Below are positions 32,901 to 47,900 of a stretch of DNA of 64,000 nt, piece by piece. The notes beneath the pieces were generated by a model. That model did not search any database, was not told the DNA's origin, and was given only the letters and a program-made list of their open reading frames with translations. Within the stretch, counting starts at the first letter, position 1; every line of letters begins with the position of its first letter. The translations under genes and the position numbers were made by a program. The DNA is from Dromiciops gliroides (taxonomy: Eukaryota; Chordata; Mammalia; Microbiotheria; Microbiotheriidae): the NCBI RefSeq assembly GCF_019393635.1, contig NC_057862.1, positions 261,158,441-261,222,440 on the forward strand. Reading direction: 5' to 3'.

Positions 32901-35900
32901 ATCCAAAATGACACATAATTTTTAAAAGTAACTTCTAGGGGGCAGCTAGATGGCACAGTGGATAGAGCCCTGGATTCAGGAGGACCTGAGTTCAAATCTG
33001 GCCTCAGACACTTGACACTTACTAGCTATGTGACCCCACCAAAAAACAAAGTAACTTCTATTTGATTTTTTTTTTTAGTGAGGCAATTGGGGTTAAGTGA
33101 CTTGCCCAGGGTCACACAGCTAGTAAGTGTTAAGTGTCTGAGGCCGGATTTGAACCCAGGTACTCCTGACTCCAGGGCCGGTGCTCTATCCACTGTGCCA
33201 CCTAGCCGCCCCCCTTCTATTTGATTTTAAAATATTTATTTGAACTTCTTTTGGAATACAGGCTAACCCAAAAATCTTATGTATAGTTTTTTTTGTTTGT
33301 TTGTTTTGGTTTTGGTAGTGAGGCAATTGGGGTTAAGTGACTTGCCCAGGGTCACACAGCTAGTAAGTGTCAAGTGTCTGAGGCCGGATTTGAACTCAGG
33401 TACTCCTGACTCCAGGGCTAGTGCTCTATCCACTGCGCCATCTAGCCGCCCCCTTATGTATAGTTTTAAGCTTTAATAGCTTCAGTAAGATTTTTGAGAA
33501 CTCTTGTATTAAGTATGTTATACTTTAGGAATTAACTTCTTTTTTTTTAAATATAGTATTTTATTTATTTCCAATTACATGTAAAGATGGTTTTCAACAT
33601 TTATTTTTGTAAGATTTTGAGTTCCAAATTTTTCTCTCTCCTCCTAAAGCCAATAAGCAATCTGATATAGATTATACTTTAGAATCATGTTAAACATTTC
33701 CATATTAGTCATATGGTGAGAGAAGAATAAGAACAAAAGGAAAAAAAACACAAGAAAGAACAACAATAACATCAAAAGTGAAAATAGTATGCTTCAATCC
33801 ACATTCAGGCTCCATGTTTCTTTTTCTGGATGTAGAGAGCATTTTCCATTATGAGTCAATAAGGGTTAAGTGACTTGCCCAGGGTCACACAGCTAGTAAA
33901 TGTCAAGTGTCTGAGGTCAAATTTGAACTCTCGTCCTCCTGAATCCAGGGCCGGTGCTTTTATCCACTGTGCCACCTAGCTGCCCCTTCCTTCTCTTTTG
34001 ACTTTACTTTCAGTATGTAGTGTAAGATGTTGGTCTATACCTAGTTTTTGCCATACTATTTTTTCTAGGAATGAACTTCATACTGAACAGTAAAGTCATA
34101 TTAGAAAAACTTCATTCTGAAAGATATTGGAAAGCCTTTCTGTCCTATGTAATTTCAAATCCCTTCCTTTTCAATTTATACTCCCTATTTAACCTCCTCG
34201 TGTCCATGTTAAGAGGAGAAACTGCCTCTTGGACAGATACAGGGCAACAGCTTAAGGCTAATAGTTTTTTTCTTTTTCTTAAACTCCCTAGAGTAGGAAT
34301 CAAATGTTTGAGTATCAAAGGGTTTTATTGGTGGAGAGCAGAGGAGGGAGAGCATTTCTAGGCATGAGGGACAACCAAAAGAATATGCCCAGAGCCATTA
34401 GATGGAGTGTCTTGAGGAACAGCCAGGAGGCCAGTGTCACAACACTGGAAAGGTAGGAGGAGACTAGGTTATGAAGGACTTTGAGTGCCAAATAGAGCCT
34501 TTTATATTAGCTCCTAGAGGCATTAGGGAGCCACTGTAGTTTATTGAATAGGGAGGTAAGCTGAGCAAGTGATTGCAGTTCTTCAGGGACTGTCATTGGC
34601 CTTGCAAGGGCAAGTGGGAATTTACCTGGGAGAGGGTGAAATTGAACAAGGTGCTAGTAGGAAATTGAGAGAAACCTGTGTTAATTGCTAAAGACTAACA
34701 GCACTCCAGGTATTTCAGAGTACAGAGGCCGGATGTGCCCTTCATCTCTGACTTCATTGTCACAAAGCAAATACAAATTCAGCGAAAGTAATGTGTTCAA
34801 AAGACTGTTAACCAGGCAGATGGGACCATTCTGCTGTCAGGTTAAACTTTTTGGCTTGGCAGTACAGTGGAAAAGTTACTCGATTTGCTGTCACAAAACT
34901 CAGGTTCAAATCTTTCCTTTTAGCTAGGTTTCCAGCCTCAGAGTTTTCCTTGACATCTTTTGTTTTTATATCACCTACGTTTTTCCTAATTTCCCAGAGA
35001 ACTATCACATATTTGAAGAAAAAAAAAGAAAAACAAGAGGAAAAAAAATGAGCAAAACCAGTAGATTGATCAGCACAATGAAAAAGTCTGAACACACATG
35101 CATTGTTCTATACCCATGTACTTCCCACCTCTCTGAGGAAGTTGGAAGGGGAGTATTGTCTCATTTCTTCTTTGGGGATATGTTTGTTCTTTGTAATTCT
35201 GCAACATTTACTTAATTTTTTTTTTTTTTTGGTGAGGCAATTGGGGTTAAAAGTGACTTGTCCAGGGTCACACAGCTAGTAAGTGTCAAGTGTCTGAGGT
35301 CAGATTTGAACTCAGGTCCTCCTGAATCCAGGGCTGGTGCTCGATCCACTGTGCCACCTAGCTGCCCCAACATTTACTTTAAAAAACCCCAATAATATCC
35401 TTTGAATTTTGGCAGCACTAGGATTTCTCCTGGTATCTCAATCTCTCTACCTCCCAGAGTCATCCCATATAACAGGGTTTTTTTTTTTGTTTTTTTCCCC
35501 GGGGCAGTGAGGGTTAAGTGATTTGCCCAGGGTCACACAGCTAGTAAGTGTCAAGTGTTTGAGGCTGGATTTGAACTCAGGTCCTCCTGAATCCAGGGCT
35601 AGTGCTTTATCCACTGCATCACCTAGCTGCCCCCATATAACATTTTTTTAAAGAAAAAGAGGAAGAAGAGAAAGTAATCAGGAAAACTGATCATCACATC
35701 AAAAAAGTCTGGAAATAGATTCAATGTGCCATACCCATGGACCTCCTACTTCTGCAGAGGAGTAAAGTTGGGTGTTTTGTTATCTTCTTTGGGGCCATGC
35801 TTTTCCCTTGCAATTTTTTTTTTTTGTTTGTTTGTTTGTTTGGTTGGTTTTTTTAGTGAGGCAGTTGGGGTTAAGTGACTTGCCCAGGGTCACACAGCTA

Positions 35901-38900
35901 GTAAGTGTTAAGTGTCTGAGGCTGGATTTGAACTCAGGTACTCCTGACTCCAGGGCCAGTGCTCTATCCACTGCGCCATCTAGCTGCCCCTTCCCTTGCA
36001 ATTTTACAGTGTTCACTTTTTATTGTTGTATGGGTGTTCTTCCCATTTATATTGTTGTCATTGTATATATTGTTTTCTTGTCCACTTCACTGTAATGCTT
36101 CATATTAATCTATGTTTCTTGGTTTCATCACATTCATAATTTCTTAGAGCACAATAAGAATTCATTATATTCACATACCACACTTTGTTTATCCATTGCT
36201 CAATCAATGGGCATTTGTGTTGTTAACATCCAGTTCTTCTGTAATAGCTTTCTATTTTGTCTCCCTGTTTCCAGTTTGTACCTTTTCTAATCCATACCTC
36301 ACATAACTGCCAAAGTGACATTTCTGTAGCACAGATCAGAAAATGCCCCTTCCCTGCTCAACAAACTCCTCTAGGATCATGTACTGATCTGACACTCTGA
36401 CATTTAAAGCCCTTCACAATCTTGACTTTTTCCAGACTCTGTAAAGTACTCTACAAACTACCCTTCTTGCTGTTTGTCATGAGACATTTCATCTTCCATC
36501 TTGATTGATGCACTTGCCCAAGCTGTCCCCCTGTTCCTGGAATGCACTCCCTCTTCCCTTTCACTTTCAAGGCTCTAGCCTCCTACAAAGATCCAGTCAA
36601 GAGCCACTTTCTCCTATGTCCCACAGCTCTTAGTGTTTCCTCTCACCAAAACCAAAACAAAGTCTTGTATTTGTACTTAATAAGTGTGCATGTTGTTACT
36701 GCCAGTCAGGTGTAAGTGCTTTGAGAGCAGGGCCTGTTTCATTTTTAATCTTTCCATCTTTCCCACCTATGTACCAGTGTCTGGTACATAGTAGGTGCTG
36801 AATAATTGCTTGTTCTACTAAAATCCTGGATGTGCCATTTATAAGCTGTGTGATCCTCAGTAATTTTCTTCTCAGCTTCGGTTTCCTCATTTGTCCAAAG
36901 AGGGGGTTGTACTAAGAATAGATCTCTAAGATCTCTATCAACACTAAATCCTATCCAACAGACCTAGCCTAGAATGGAGCTTCTTAAGCTTTTTCCACTC
37001 ATGACCCCTTTATACCCGAGAAATTTTTGCATGACCCCAGGTATAAAGGTATATAACATAGGTATGCATGACCTTTTACTGGTGGCAAATTTTTCTCGAT
37101 CTCCACAGTTACTTCTTGTCATCCACAGTTTAAGAAGCTAGGGCCCAGATGGCTGGTAGCCTTCCTCATAGTTTTAACTCTGCTGCCATCATGTGGTTAT
37201 TTCATTAAAAGTACCAAACTTGGAAAGTAAATTAGACTCTTTTTGCTGCATTAAAGACTTAAGTCAGGTAATCTGGTCTTACCTTAGGAAGTCCTTCTTT
37301 CTACCACCTCCCTCACAAATGTTAAAGACAAACAAATAAACAAAAAACATTGTAACAAATGTGCATAGTCAAGCAAACAGATTTCCCATATTGTTGGTAT
37401 CCAAAACTCTCTCTCATTCCGTCTTGAATATAATACCTTTTGGTCAGGAAGTGGGTAGCATGCTTCATCATCCATCTCCTTGAGTCAGGATTGGTCATTG
37501 CATTGGATCAGAGTTCTGAAATCTTTCCAAGTCGTTTGTCTTTATGTCATTGTTGTTATAATAAATTGTTTTACTGGTCCTGCTCATTTTACTCTGCATC
37601 ATTTCATACAAGTCTTCCCAGGTTTCTCTGAAACTGTTATTTTATTATTTCTTATGGCATAATATTCCAATGTATTCATATACCATAATTTATTCAGCTC
37701 TTTGCCAGTTGGAGGGTACCTCCCTCTTAGCTTTTGGTTCTGTGCTATGGACAAAGATTGCTGCTATAAATATTTTTTTTGTATATCTGAGTTAATTTCT
37801 TCTTCTTTTATTTTTTAACCTCTTTGGAATATAGGCCTGCTATTAGTATTTCTGGGCCAAGATATTTGAACAGTTTATTGATTTGGGGCCATATTTCCAA
37901 ATTGCCTTTTTAGAATTAAAAAAAAAATTTTTTTTGCAACAAACATTTATTTTATTTTTCCAGTTACATATAAGGGTAGTTTTCAACACTCATTTTCATA
38001 AGATTTAGAGTTCCAAATTTTTCTCCCTCCCTTTCCTCCCCCCTCCACAAGATCACAACCAGGTTATATATGTACAATCCACAGGTGCTCTTTCTATGTG
38101 GGTGGATAGTATGCTTCCTCATTAGCCCCTTGTAATTGTCTTGGATCATTGTATTGCTGAGAGTAGTTAAGTCATTCACAATTGCTCCTTGAACAATACA
38201 GCTGTCACTATGCACAATGTCCTCCCAGCTCTGCTCACTTCACTATACATCAATTCATGAGTCTTTCCAGGTTTTTCTGGGATCATCCTGTTTGTCATTT
38301 CCTATAGCACAAGACCATTCCACCACAATCATATACCACAGCTTCTTCAGTCATTCCTCAATTGATGGACATTCCCTTGATTCTCAATTCTTAGCCACCA
38401 CAGAGAGTTGTTATAAATTTTTTTTGTGCAATTTTCCCCCTTTTCTCTTTTTCATGATTACTATTGTTAACTGTTTCCCTTTCATCCTCTTCCCTTCCCC
38501 ATGATATTTATTCTATTATCCATCTTCTTTCATCCTATCCCTCTTCAAAAGGGATTTGCTTCTGTCTGTCCCCTCCCCCAATCTGCCCTTCATTCTTTTG
38601 CTCCTCTCTCTTTATCCCCTTTCCCTCCTATTTTCCTGCAGGGTTAGAGAGATTACTCCACCCAATTGAGGGTGTACTTATTCCCTCCTTGAGCCAATTC
38701 TGATGAGATTGAGGTCTTTGAGCCAATTCTGATGAGTGTTACACTCATTTACTGCCCAGATTAAATAGATTACTCCACCCAGTTGGGTGTATATGTTAAT
38801 CCCTCCCTGAGGCAACTCTGATGAGTTTATGGTCTTTGAGCCTTTTCTGTTGAGTGTAAAATTCATTTATTGCCCTGCTCCTCCCCCATCTCTTCCCCTA

Positions 38901-41900
38901 CTCCATAAGCCTTTTCCTGTTTCTTTCATGTAGGATTTTACCTCTGCCTTTCCCCCTCCCCCCTCCCCCAGTGCATTCCCCATACCCCTCAATTTAACCC
39001 TAAAGATGTCATCATGGGACAGCTAGGTGACACAGTGGACAAAGCATCCCCCTGGACCCAGGGGGATCCCAGCCCAAACCTGGCCTCAGACATAAGACAG
39101 TCACCCACTGCATGACCCTAGGTATGTCTCCCAACTCCAATTTTTTATGGTTCTCTAGGGTCTTGTATTTGAAAGTCATTTGCCATTCAGTTCAGGTCTT
39201 TTCATCATGAATACCTGAAAGTCCTCTTTTTTTCATTAAAATCCCATTTTTTTCCTCTGAAAGATTATGCTCAGTTTTGCTGGGTAGGTGATTCTTGGTT
39301 GTAATCCCAATTCCGTTACCCTCCGGAATATCATATTCCATGCCCTCCAGTCCTTTCATGTAGAAGCTGCTAGATCCTGTGCTATCCTGGGGCTCCACAG
39401 TACTTGAATTCTTAATTTTCAGCAGCTTGCAATATTTTTTCCTTGACCTGAGAGCTCTGGAATTTGGCTATAATATTCCTAGGAGTTTTCCTTTTGGGAT
39501 CTCTTTCAGGAGGTGATCAGCGGGTTCTTTCAATTTCTATTTTACCTTCTGCTTCTAGAATTTCAGGGCAATTTTCCCTGACAGTTTCTTGGAAGATGAT
39601 ATCTAAGCTCTTTCCTTGATCATGGTTTTTCAGGTAGACCAATAATTTTCAAATTATCTCTCCTGGACCTATTTTCCAGGTCAGCAGTTTTTCCCAGAAG
39701 ATATTTCACTTTGCCTTCTATTTTTTTATTCATTTGGATTTGCCTTATTGTGTCTTGGTTTCTCATAAAGTCACTAGATTCCATTTGTTCAATCCTAATT
39801 CTTAGGCAATTATTTTCACCAGAGAGCTTTTCCATTTGGCTTTTCAAGCTGTTGACTTTTTTCTCATCTCTTTCCTGCATCACCCTAATTTCTCTTTTCA
39901 TTTTTTCCTCTACCTCTCTAACTTTATCTTCCAAGTCTTTTTTGAGTGCCTCTATGTCCTGAGACCAATTCATATTTTTCTTGGAAGCTTTAGATATAGG
40001 GGCCCTGATGTTGACATCTTCCTCTGAGGGTGGACCTCGATCTTCCTTGTCACTAAAGACACTTTCTATGGTCCTCACCTTTCTCTGTCTGTTCATCTTG
40101 CCTTTCTTTTACTTGACTTTTAGCTCCTTAAAGTGGGGCACTGTTTCTCTTTTCATTGAACCATGCTGACTCTTTTCAGTACATGATATTTGTTATCAAA
40201 GGATTACTTTGGTTACTCAAATGGATTCCATTTAGTTTTCTAAAGAGTCAAGGAATGTTTGGATATGTTGAGCATGAAGTTGAGAAGGCTTAGGGGGAAA
40301 TGAGAAAGGGGATATATGATTGGTGTTTTTGAGTAATTAAAAGGCTTTTGATTACTTGGTAGGTAATAATAGACTTTTTTTTACATGGAATTTTTTTGTC
40401 TTGGGAGTACCTTTGTCTAGGATATTGTCTCAGGTGGCATGCAGAGTTTTGTAACTGAGGCTCATAATTAACTTTTTCCTCTTCAGCACAGTTAAATGAT
40501 CTAAGGAGAAAGTAGGCTGCCTTTTCTGCCTATTTAATATTATACTAGAGTGATAATTGTATTCTGGCTTTATCTGTTGCAGGTGAATATGGAAGGCAAA
40601 GCTAGCCCTGTTTCACTCCTACAAATGGCTTCCCCAACAGGCCGCTGCATTTTACTTCGTCTTCCTAAGCTGATTTCTGGTAAAGCAGCACTCCCCCAAA
40701 CCTTATTGGATATCTTGGAAGACAGCAGAATCTTAAAGGTTGGTGTTGGGTGTCGGGAAGATGCCAGCAAGTTGCTTCAGGACTATGATCTCACTGTTCG
40801 AGGGTGTCTGGACCTCCGAAATCTAGCCATGAAACAGAGGTATGTGTATTTGTGTATGCTGCTATTCCTGTAGTCAGGGGGACAAGTGTGCTGGTAGAAG
40901 CAATGGTATTTTGAAGATGATTGCTGGAACATCTGGAATTCTTAATAGAAATTCTAGGAAGCCTGGAGAGTTCTGGCTAGCATGTGAGAATGTGAGAGGA
41001 AAGAAATATTCCATCTTCCAGGAAAGCCTCAATTACCTTAGAACTAACCCTTCTTAATGAAGTGGTAGAGTGTCAGTTTAGTCCAGAGCGCTAGAAAATC
41101 TTGGCCTTGATGTGGATTTAAAAAAAAACTCTTTTCCCTTTTCATTGGGATTTTTTTTCTTATAGAATTTCTGTTCCAACTCTCTCTTTGATTTAATTTC
41201 TTCCTGGTAGATGGAAATATGGAAGCATGCCTCTCTTGATGGTTAGCCAAGACTTAGGCAATCAACCTATCCTGTACTGATTATAACCAAGAAGGAGATT
41301 GGATTTAATTAAAACTAAATCTGTACTATCTTATTTTTATGTAAATGTAAAATGTTGAGACCCTGCATTTCAAATCTTATAATTTGGTTTGTATGATTGA
41401 AGCTCTTATATTTATTGGTTTTTTTGTTTGTTTGTTTTGCTTTTTTGGTGAGGCAGTTGGGGTTAAGTGACTTGCTCAGGGTCAAACAGCTACCATATTT
41501 GAACTTAGGTCCTCCTGAATCCAGGACTTGTGCTCTATCTACTGTGCCATATCGCTGCCCCTCTTGTATTAATTGTTGTATTTGTGTAATGTATTAATTT
41601 TTAGTCACTGAAGGTTACCTTTGAATTATTCTAGACTGGATTTCACTCTGTTTTTCAAGTTTATTACGTTTCTTAAATTCATTTAGTAACTGGAGGGCTA
41701 AATGGGTCTTATTGTGATAGCTTTCTGCTACTACTAGCCTTATTTTGGATGCATTGTACGAATGATCCTGACCCTATTTTTCCATAGAAAACTGCATATT
41801 AAGTTTCTGATGTAATAATTTTAAAATAATTTTTTACCTTTTTACTCCACTTTCTAAAAAAAAAAATCATTCTGAATTAAGACACATAAAGCATTACCTT

Positions 41901-44900
41901 ATACATCATAGAACATAAAAGAGGATTATATGCAAACTTCATACTACTTATTTAAAAAAATTATACAGTAAATTCTGCATATTACTTTCAAAACTGCCAT
42001 GTTTGTGCTTCCTTCTGAACTTCCATTTGTTCTCTTCTGTGCATTTAAAAAATGTTTTTGGGGCCTTCTTTGTCTAACCTCCTCCATTAAAAACTAAGGT
42101 GAGGGGGGGCGGCTAGGTGGCGCAGTGGATAGAGCACCGACCCTGGAGTCAGGAGTACCTGAGTTCAAATCCGGCCTCAGACACTTAACACTTACTAGCT
42201 GTGTGACCCTGGGCAAGTCACTTAACCCCAATTGCCTCCCTAAAAAAAAAAAAAAACCTAAGGTAAAAAAATCCTTATAACAAGCATAGTCAAACACAAC
42301 AAATCCGCACAGTGGCCTTGTCAAGAAATATATGTCTCTTTCTTTTCATCACCTGCGTCAAGAAATGGTAACTCAGTTCATTATAGGGTCCTCTGGAGAC
42401 ATTATTGCTCATTACATTAAACTTTTTTTCTTTTTTTTTTAAATCATAAAAGTATTTTATTATTTTCTAGTTACATTAGAGATACTTTTCAACATTTTAA
42501 GATTTCTAGTTTCAAATTTTTCTCCCTCCCTCCCTTCCCTCCTCCCTCTCCAAGACAGCAAGCAATCTGGTATAGGTTTACATATGTACAATCACATTAA
42601 ATGTATTTCTGCATTAGTCATGCTGTGAAAGAAGAATCAGAACAAAAGGGAAAAACCTCAAAAAAGTAGAAACAGTGTGATTCAATCTGCATCTAGATGC
42701 CACAGTTCTTTTTTTTCTGGATTTGGAGAGCATTTTCCATCATGAATCCTTTGGAACTATCTTGGTCCTTTGTATTGCTGAGAAGAGTAGATCAACACAC
42801 GGTGTTGTTGATACTATGGACAGTGTTCTCCTGGTTCTGCTCATCTCACTCAGCATCAAAACTGTTTTTTCTTTAAACTGTTTTTAATCATCTAAATTCT
42901 CCTGGTTCTATTCATTTTACTGTGCATTAATGGCTACTACTCAAGATTCTGTTTCTTTTGTCATTTCTTATAGTGCAGTAATATTTCATTATGTTAATAT
43001 ATAACACAATTTGTTCAGTCACTCTCCAATTAATGGGTATCCCCTTACATTCTAGTTCTCTTCTTTCCCCTACCCATTTTTTAATACTTCCTTCAGAATC
43101 AGGAAGTTTGTTTCACTTATGACTAATTCCTTCCCAGTATCTTCCTCCCTCTCAAATGCTTCCCTCCATATCTCTGTTTTTTTCAGTGTTGAATTTGGTG
43201 TATTTAAATACTAAACTCTTTGTGTGTAGTACCTCTTTGCATGTAGAACTCTTTAACCCTTCCTTCTCCATTTTAGGTAAGAGTGAAGTTCATCAAGATG
43301 TCTGCTCTCCACACTTCTTCCTCTCTGTTTGAATACTCTTTTTTCATGCACTCCCATTGAGAATATTAGCAAGTTTAAACCCCTTCTTTGTCCTTTCTAC
43401 ACCAGTGTATTTCTTTTACCTTCCCTTTTCTTTTCCCTCTTAAAACCCTCAGACCAGAACCAATCAAACCCCTGGCCCTTTCTGTTTTTCTTATTAAATC
43501 CCTTCAATATTCTTTGAAGACATTAAGCTTCTAAAAGGAAACTTGTTTCTTCTTCTCCGGTAGAATGTTAGCGCTTCATCATCATAGAACCCCATCCAAT
43601 TATTCAAAAAAAAGGAAAAGGTGTCCGTTTAGAGATTTTCAAAGCAGTACGGTTTTAATTTCAAAGGGCTAGAAACACCATACAAGTCCAATAGGGGAAT
43701 GTTTAAATTGTATAATGTTAACGTAATGGAATATATGGGAATGCTATTAAGACCTATTACTGTGAGGAATACAAAGAAATCTGAAAACATGTTTATGAAA
43801 TGATACAGAGTAAAAAAAAATCTACTCAGTACTGAATAGATATTATGACCATGCAAGAAGAAAACATCAGTGAAAATGAATAGAGAATCCTACTGTAGAT
43901 TTTAAGGGAGTGATTGAAAAAATTTTATACTCCATGCTTTGAAATGAACATATTTAAATATAAATAGGTTTATTTGTTTGCATTCATGTTCAAACTTCAA
44001 TTTTTAGTAAAGAAGTTTAATTTTTTCAAAAGATAAAAAAATGAGAATTTACCCCAAACATCCCTTATCCATTATGGATCTGATATTCATCAACTTATCT
44101 AAATCTTTTCTGAACTGATTTCTTTTTATCCTGTACTATTCTTTTTTTTTTTTTTTTAAAGTGAGGCAATTGGGGTTAAGTGACTTGCCCAGGGTCACAT
44201 AGCTAGTGTTATGTGTCTGAGGCCGGATTTGAACTCAGGTATTCCTGACTCCAGGGCTGGTGCTCTGTATCCACTGTGCCACCTAGCTGCCCCATCCTGT
44301 ACTATTCTTGAGGCAATGTGTCCCAGAAGTTATTACCTTTCATTCTTACTTTATTTCTTTTCCTGGAATACCTGAAATTGAATGGCAGCCAAGTAATTAC
44401 TTTAGAGAGTTCTATGCTTTATAGTAGGGCTTCTTAAACTTTTTCCACTTGCCATCCCTTTTCACCAGAGAAATTTTTATGTATATAGGTATGTAAAATA
44501 GGTATACATAACCTTTCACTGTTGCCAAATTTTTCACGACCCCCACATTCAGTTTCATGACCCTATATGGGGTCACAACCCATAATTTAAGAAGCTTTGC
44601 TTTATAGTACTCTTATTAACTTACCTTTAAACTCTAGGTTTTTGGCCCTACAATTAAAGGACTATCTCCAGGCAACTGAGAGATGAACTACAGCTACTTA
44701 GGCTGGGGGCCATTAGCACATTTACTTCAAGACAGGAGATTGGTGATTGGAGCTGAGTATTTCCTTTTACTACCCTTTAGAAATTCCAGTCAGAAGATCT
44801 TTGGGAAACAAGAAGTGACCAGATAATCCTTTTATTTTTCTAGTGGGTCCTCAGCCCCTGGCTTTACTTACTTCATCTTTTTCAGGAGAGATTTGCTTCA

Positions 44901-47900
44901 AAATGGGCTCAGCCTGAAGTCACTCGCTGAAACCATCCTCAACTTTCCCCTCAACAAGTCTCTTCTTCTTCGTTGCAGTAATTGGGATGCTGAAGAGCTT
45001 ACTGAGGAACAAGTAAGTTATATTCCAGAACAGTTGAAAAACAAATGATGTATGATTCCTGGGCTTGTTTATCTTAAACTGTTTTCCAAAGTATAATCCA
45101 AGTACTGGGTTTCTGAGTGAACCAAATCACTCTGATGATGCACAAAATAAGTATTTCCTCGCTACATACAGATGTCATTTAGTAAAGTATAAAAATGAAA
45201 TTATGAACCTTGTACTAATTGGTGAGAGGCCTAGTTAACTAACTACTAAATTCCTACAGCCTACAAGACAGTGTAGTTTTCTCAGTAGAGTACTAGATTG
45301 GGAGCCAAGGAGTTTGGGTTCAGTTTCTCTAGAAGGACTAGAATTTAAGAAAGACCAAGCTATATCAGTTGATATACTGCATTTTTTTAAATCCATAAAT
45401 TAAATATAGTAGGATGAACATGTTTATTTCAAATTAAAATTTTTGCATCAATTCACATATCTGGCAGGCTGAAAAATTTTTATTTCAAAGTAAAAATTTT
45501 TGCCTGCTACCTCTATCACCAATTTTCTTTCTTACCATATACAAATACATCATTTAACTTTGCTATGCCTTAGTTTCTCCAATTGCCATTTGAAAAAAAA
45601 AATGCTTGTAGGGGGGCAGCTAGGTGGCGCAGTGGATAAAGCACGGGCCCTGGATTCAGGAGTACCTGAGTTCAAATTTGGCCTCAGACACTTGACACTT
45701 ACTAGCTGTGTGACCCTGGGCAAGTCACTTAACTCCCATTGCCCCTCAAAAAAAAAATGCTTGTAAAGCACTCAAATCTCAACATTAAAATAGGTTTTTA
45801 TCCTGAAAAGGGCAGCCTAGATATTGAAGGAGTCCTAAATCACTAAAATCTGTGGTATGAAAAAGCTACTGATTTCTTTATGAAAATTTAAGGAGAGATT
45901 ATTTTGACCTTTTTAAACACCCATTAAAATCATGCCTATTAGAACTGAATTATTACAGACTTTGAACAAAGCCCCTAATTTGGTCTGTTTTGTTGTTTAG
46001 TCATTTTTTAGTTGTGTCCAACTATTTGTGACCCCATTTGGGGTTTTCTAGGCAAAGATACTGGAGTGGTTTGCCATTTCCTTCTCCAGTTCATTTTACA
46101 GTTGGGGAAACTGAGGCAAACAGGGTTAAATGACTTGCCCAGAACCACACAGCTAATAAGTGTCTGTGGCCATATTTGAATTCAGGAAGATGAGACTTCT
46201 TGACTTCAGGCCCAGCATTCTATCCACTGTGCCACGTAGCTGCCCAGATTTGCTGTGTTTACCACTTTTGAAAAGGTGGCTTTGATAGTAATTTCCTCCC
46301 CTAGGCTTGCCTTCCTAATTGCCCTGAGCTGTGGCCTTTTTCTTTAGGTTGCTTATGCTGCTAGGGATGCCCAAATTTCGGTTGCTCTTTTTCTTCATCT
46401 TCTTGGATGTCCTTTGTCCATGAATTCAACTAAGAATGGAGATGTGGAAAGCAGTTGGGAAAAAGTCTTGACGAAGTGCCAGGACCTTGTGGATCTCCCT
46501 TTCCATGGTAAAGGAAATAGCAGCATCACAGGAGAAGAAAGTATTGGGGAAACAGAGTCCCCAAAGAAGGCAAGAAACCAGAAGTCTAGAGCTGGTGGGA
46601 TGTCTTCAGGCAATCAGCAAGGAAGAGATCCCAGGAAACAAAAACAGAAGCCCCTGGGCAAGGGCTATTCTGCACGGTAATTAGACATGGATATTTCTCT
46701 TTGGGTCCCTCAAACTGGAGATTAGATGGCATAGTTTCTAGCAAGGAGAATGGTGTTTGACATAGAATCTGGGCAACAGTCTAAGGATAAGAACAGGAAT
46801 AAGAGCTGTAGGAGTAAAATTCACTTATGTTTGGTATTTTAGAGTCCTTACTGGTTTTCCCATTTATAGGCATACCCTCACGTTACCCTATCCTGAACAA
46901 CATTCTTTGACAATAATGTAATTATAACCTCTGACTAAACTCAGAGTCCATATGGTGGCCTTGGAATATGGAAAACCTGAGTTCAAGTTGAGGGACCCTG
47001 GGCAAATCATTTTTAGTGTCTCAGGCAAAACACTTGCCTATCTGTTGGAAGAGGAATTGTCTTTTCTTTGTTGCTGTCTCTGTCTCTCTCTTTCTTTCTC
47101 TCTCTTTTTTTTTTGGAAGGGCAGTTTTCCTCACCAGGATTTCCTAATGCCAGTGGAATCACAGGTCAGGATAAAAAAAAAAGCTAGCATTTATAGAGCA
47201 CTTCAAGGTTTGCAAAGTGCTTTATAAATTTCTGCTTATTTGATCTTCCCAGTAACCTTGTGAAGGAGATGCTTTCATAACCCTCATTTTACAGATGAAT
47301 AAACTGAGGCTGAGAGATATTAATTGGCTTTTCCCAGGGGCACAACCTGAGTCAAGTCTTCCTTACAGCAAGTTCAGCATCCTGTTAGCTACAGCACCAA
47401 TCTACCTCACAAAAGAAAATGGAATTAAACTAAGTAGCACTGTAATATTGTTGGACTTTGCTATATCGTGTGGCAATTAGGATAGTATAACAGTGGAACT
47501 AAATGTTCCTAAATTATTGTTTCACTTAACCCATATTTTTGTGGAATCAATTCATGATAGGCTCCACATCATCATCATAGTAATTCTATGATAAATATAT
47601 TTATCATTAAATTTCTATTTTATTTGTTACTCAATTCTATTTTATATTATTCAATTCTATTTATAAATCATATAATAAACATTTCTTTAGCATATCAGCA
47701 ATTGTAAAATGCTTTCCAGATGTTATCTCATTTGATGAGATATAAGCATGCCTGGATTTGCATCTGGTCATGAGACTGGCCCCCAGGTGACTTTAATTTG
47801 CTTCCTTCTTCTGTCACTGATTTTGTTGTGACCAACCTCCAGGTTTCCCAGCTATAAAATATTTATCCCTGATGGAAATAAATGAGCTAAAAGGACCTAT

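Noticed and set aside
35772-36095. Open frames with a recurring RQLGLSDLPRVTQLVSVKCL peptide (also near 14690, 27923, 33279, 42094, 45550)
   Set aside because: This peptide is the translation of the antisense SINE and recurs wherever the SINE does; it is not a gene family.
39620-40096. 158-codon minus-strand coiled-coil frame as a host gene
   Set aside because: It is the ORF1 relic of a HAL1-like LINE, repeated at 5142-5423, and ends before the RNA-binding domain is complete.
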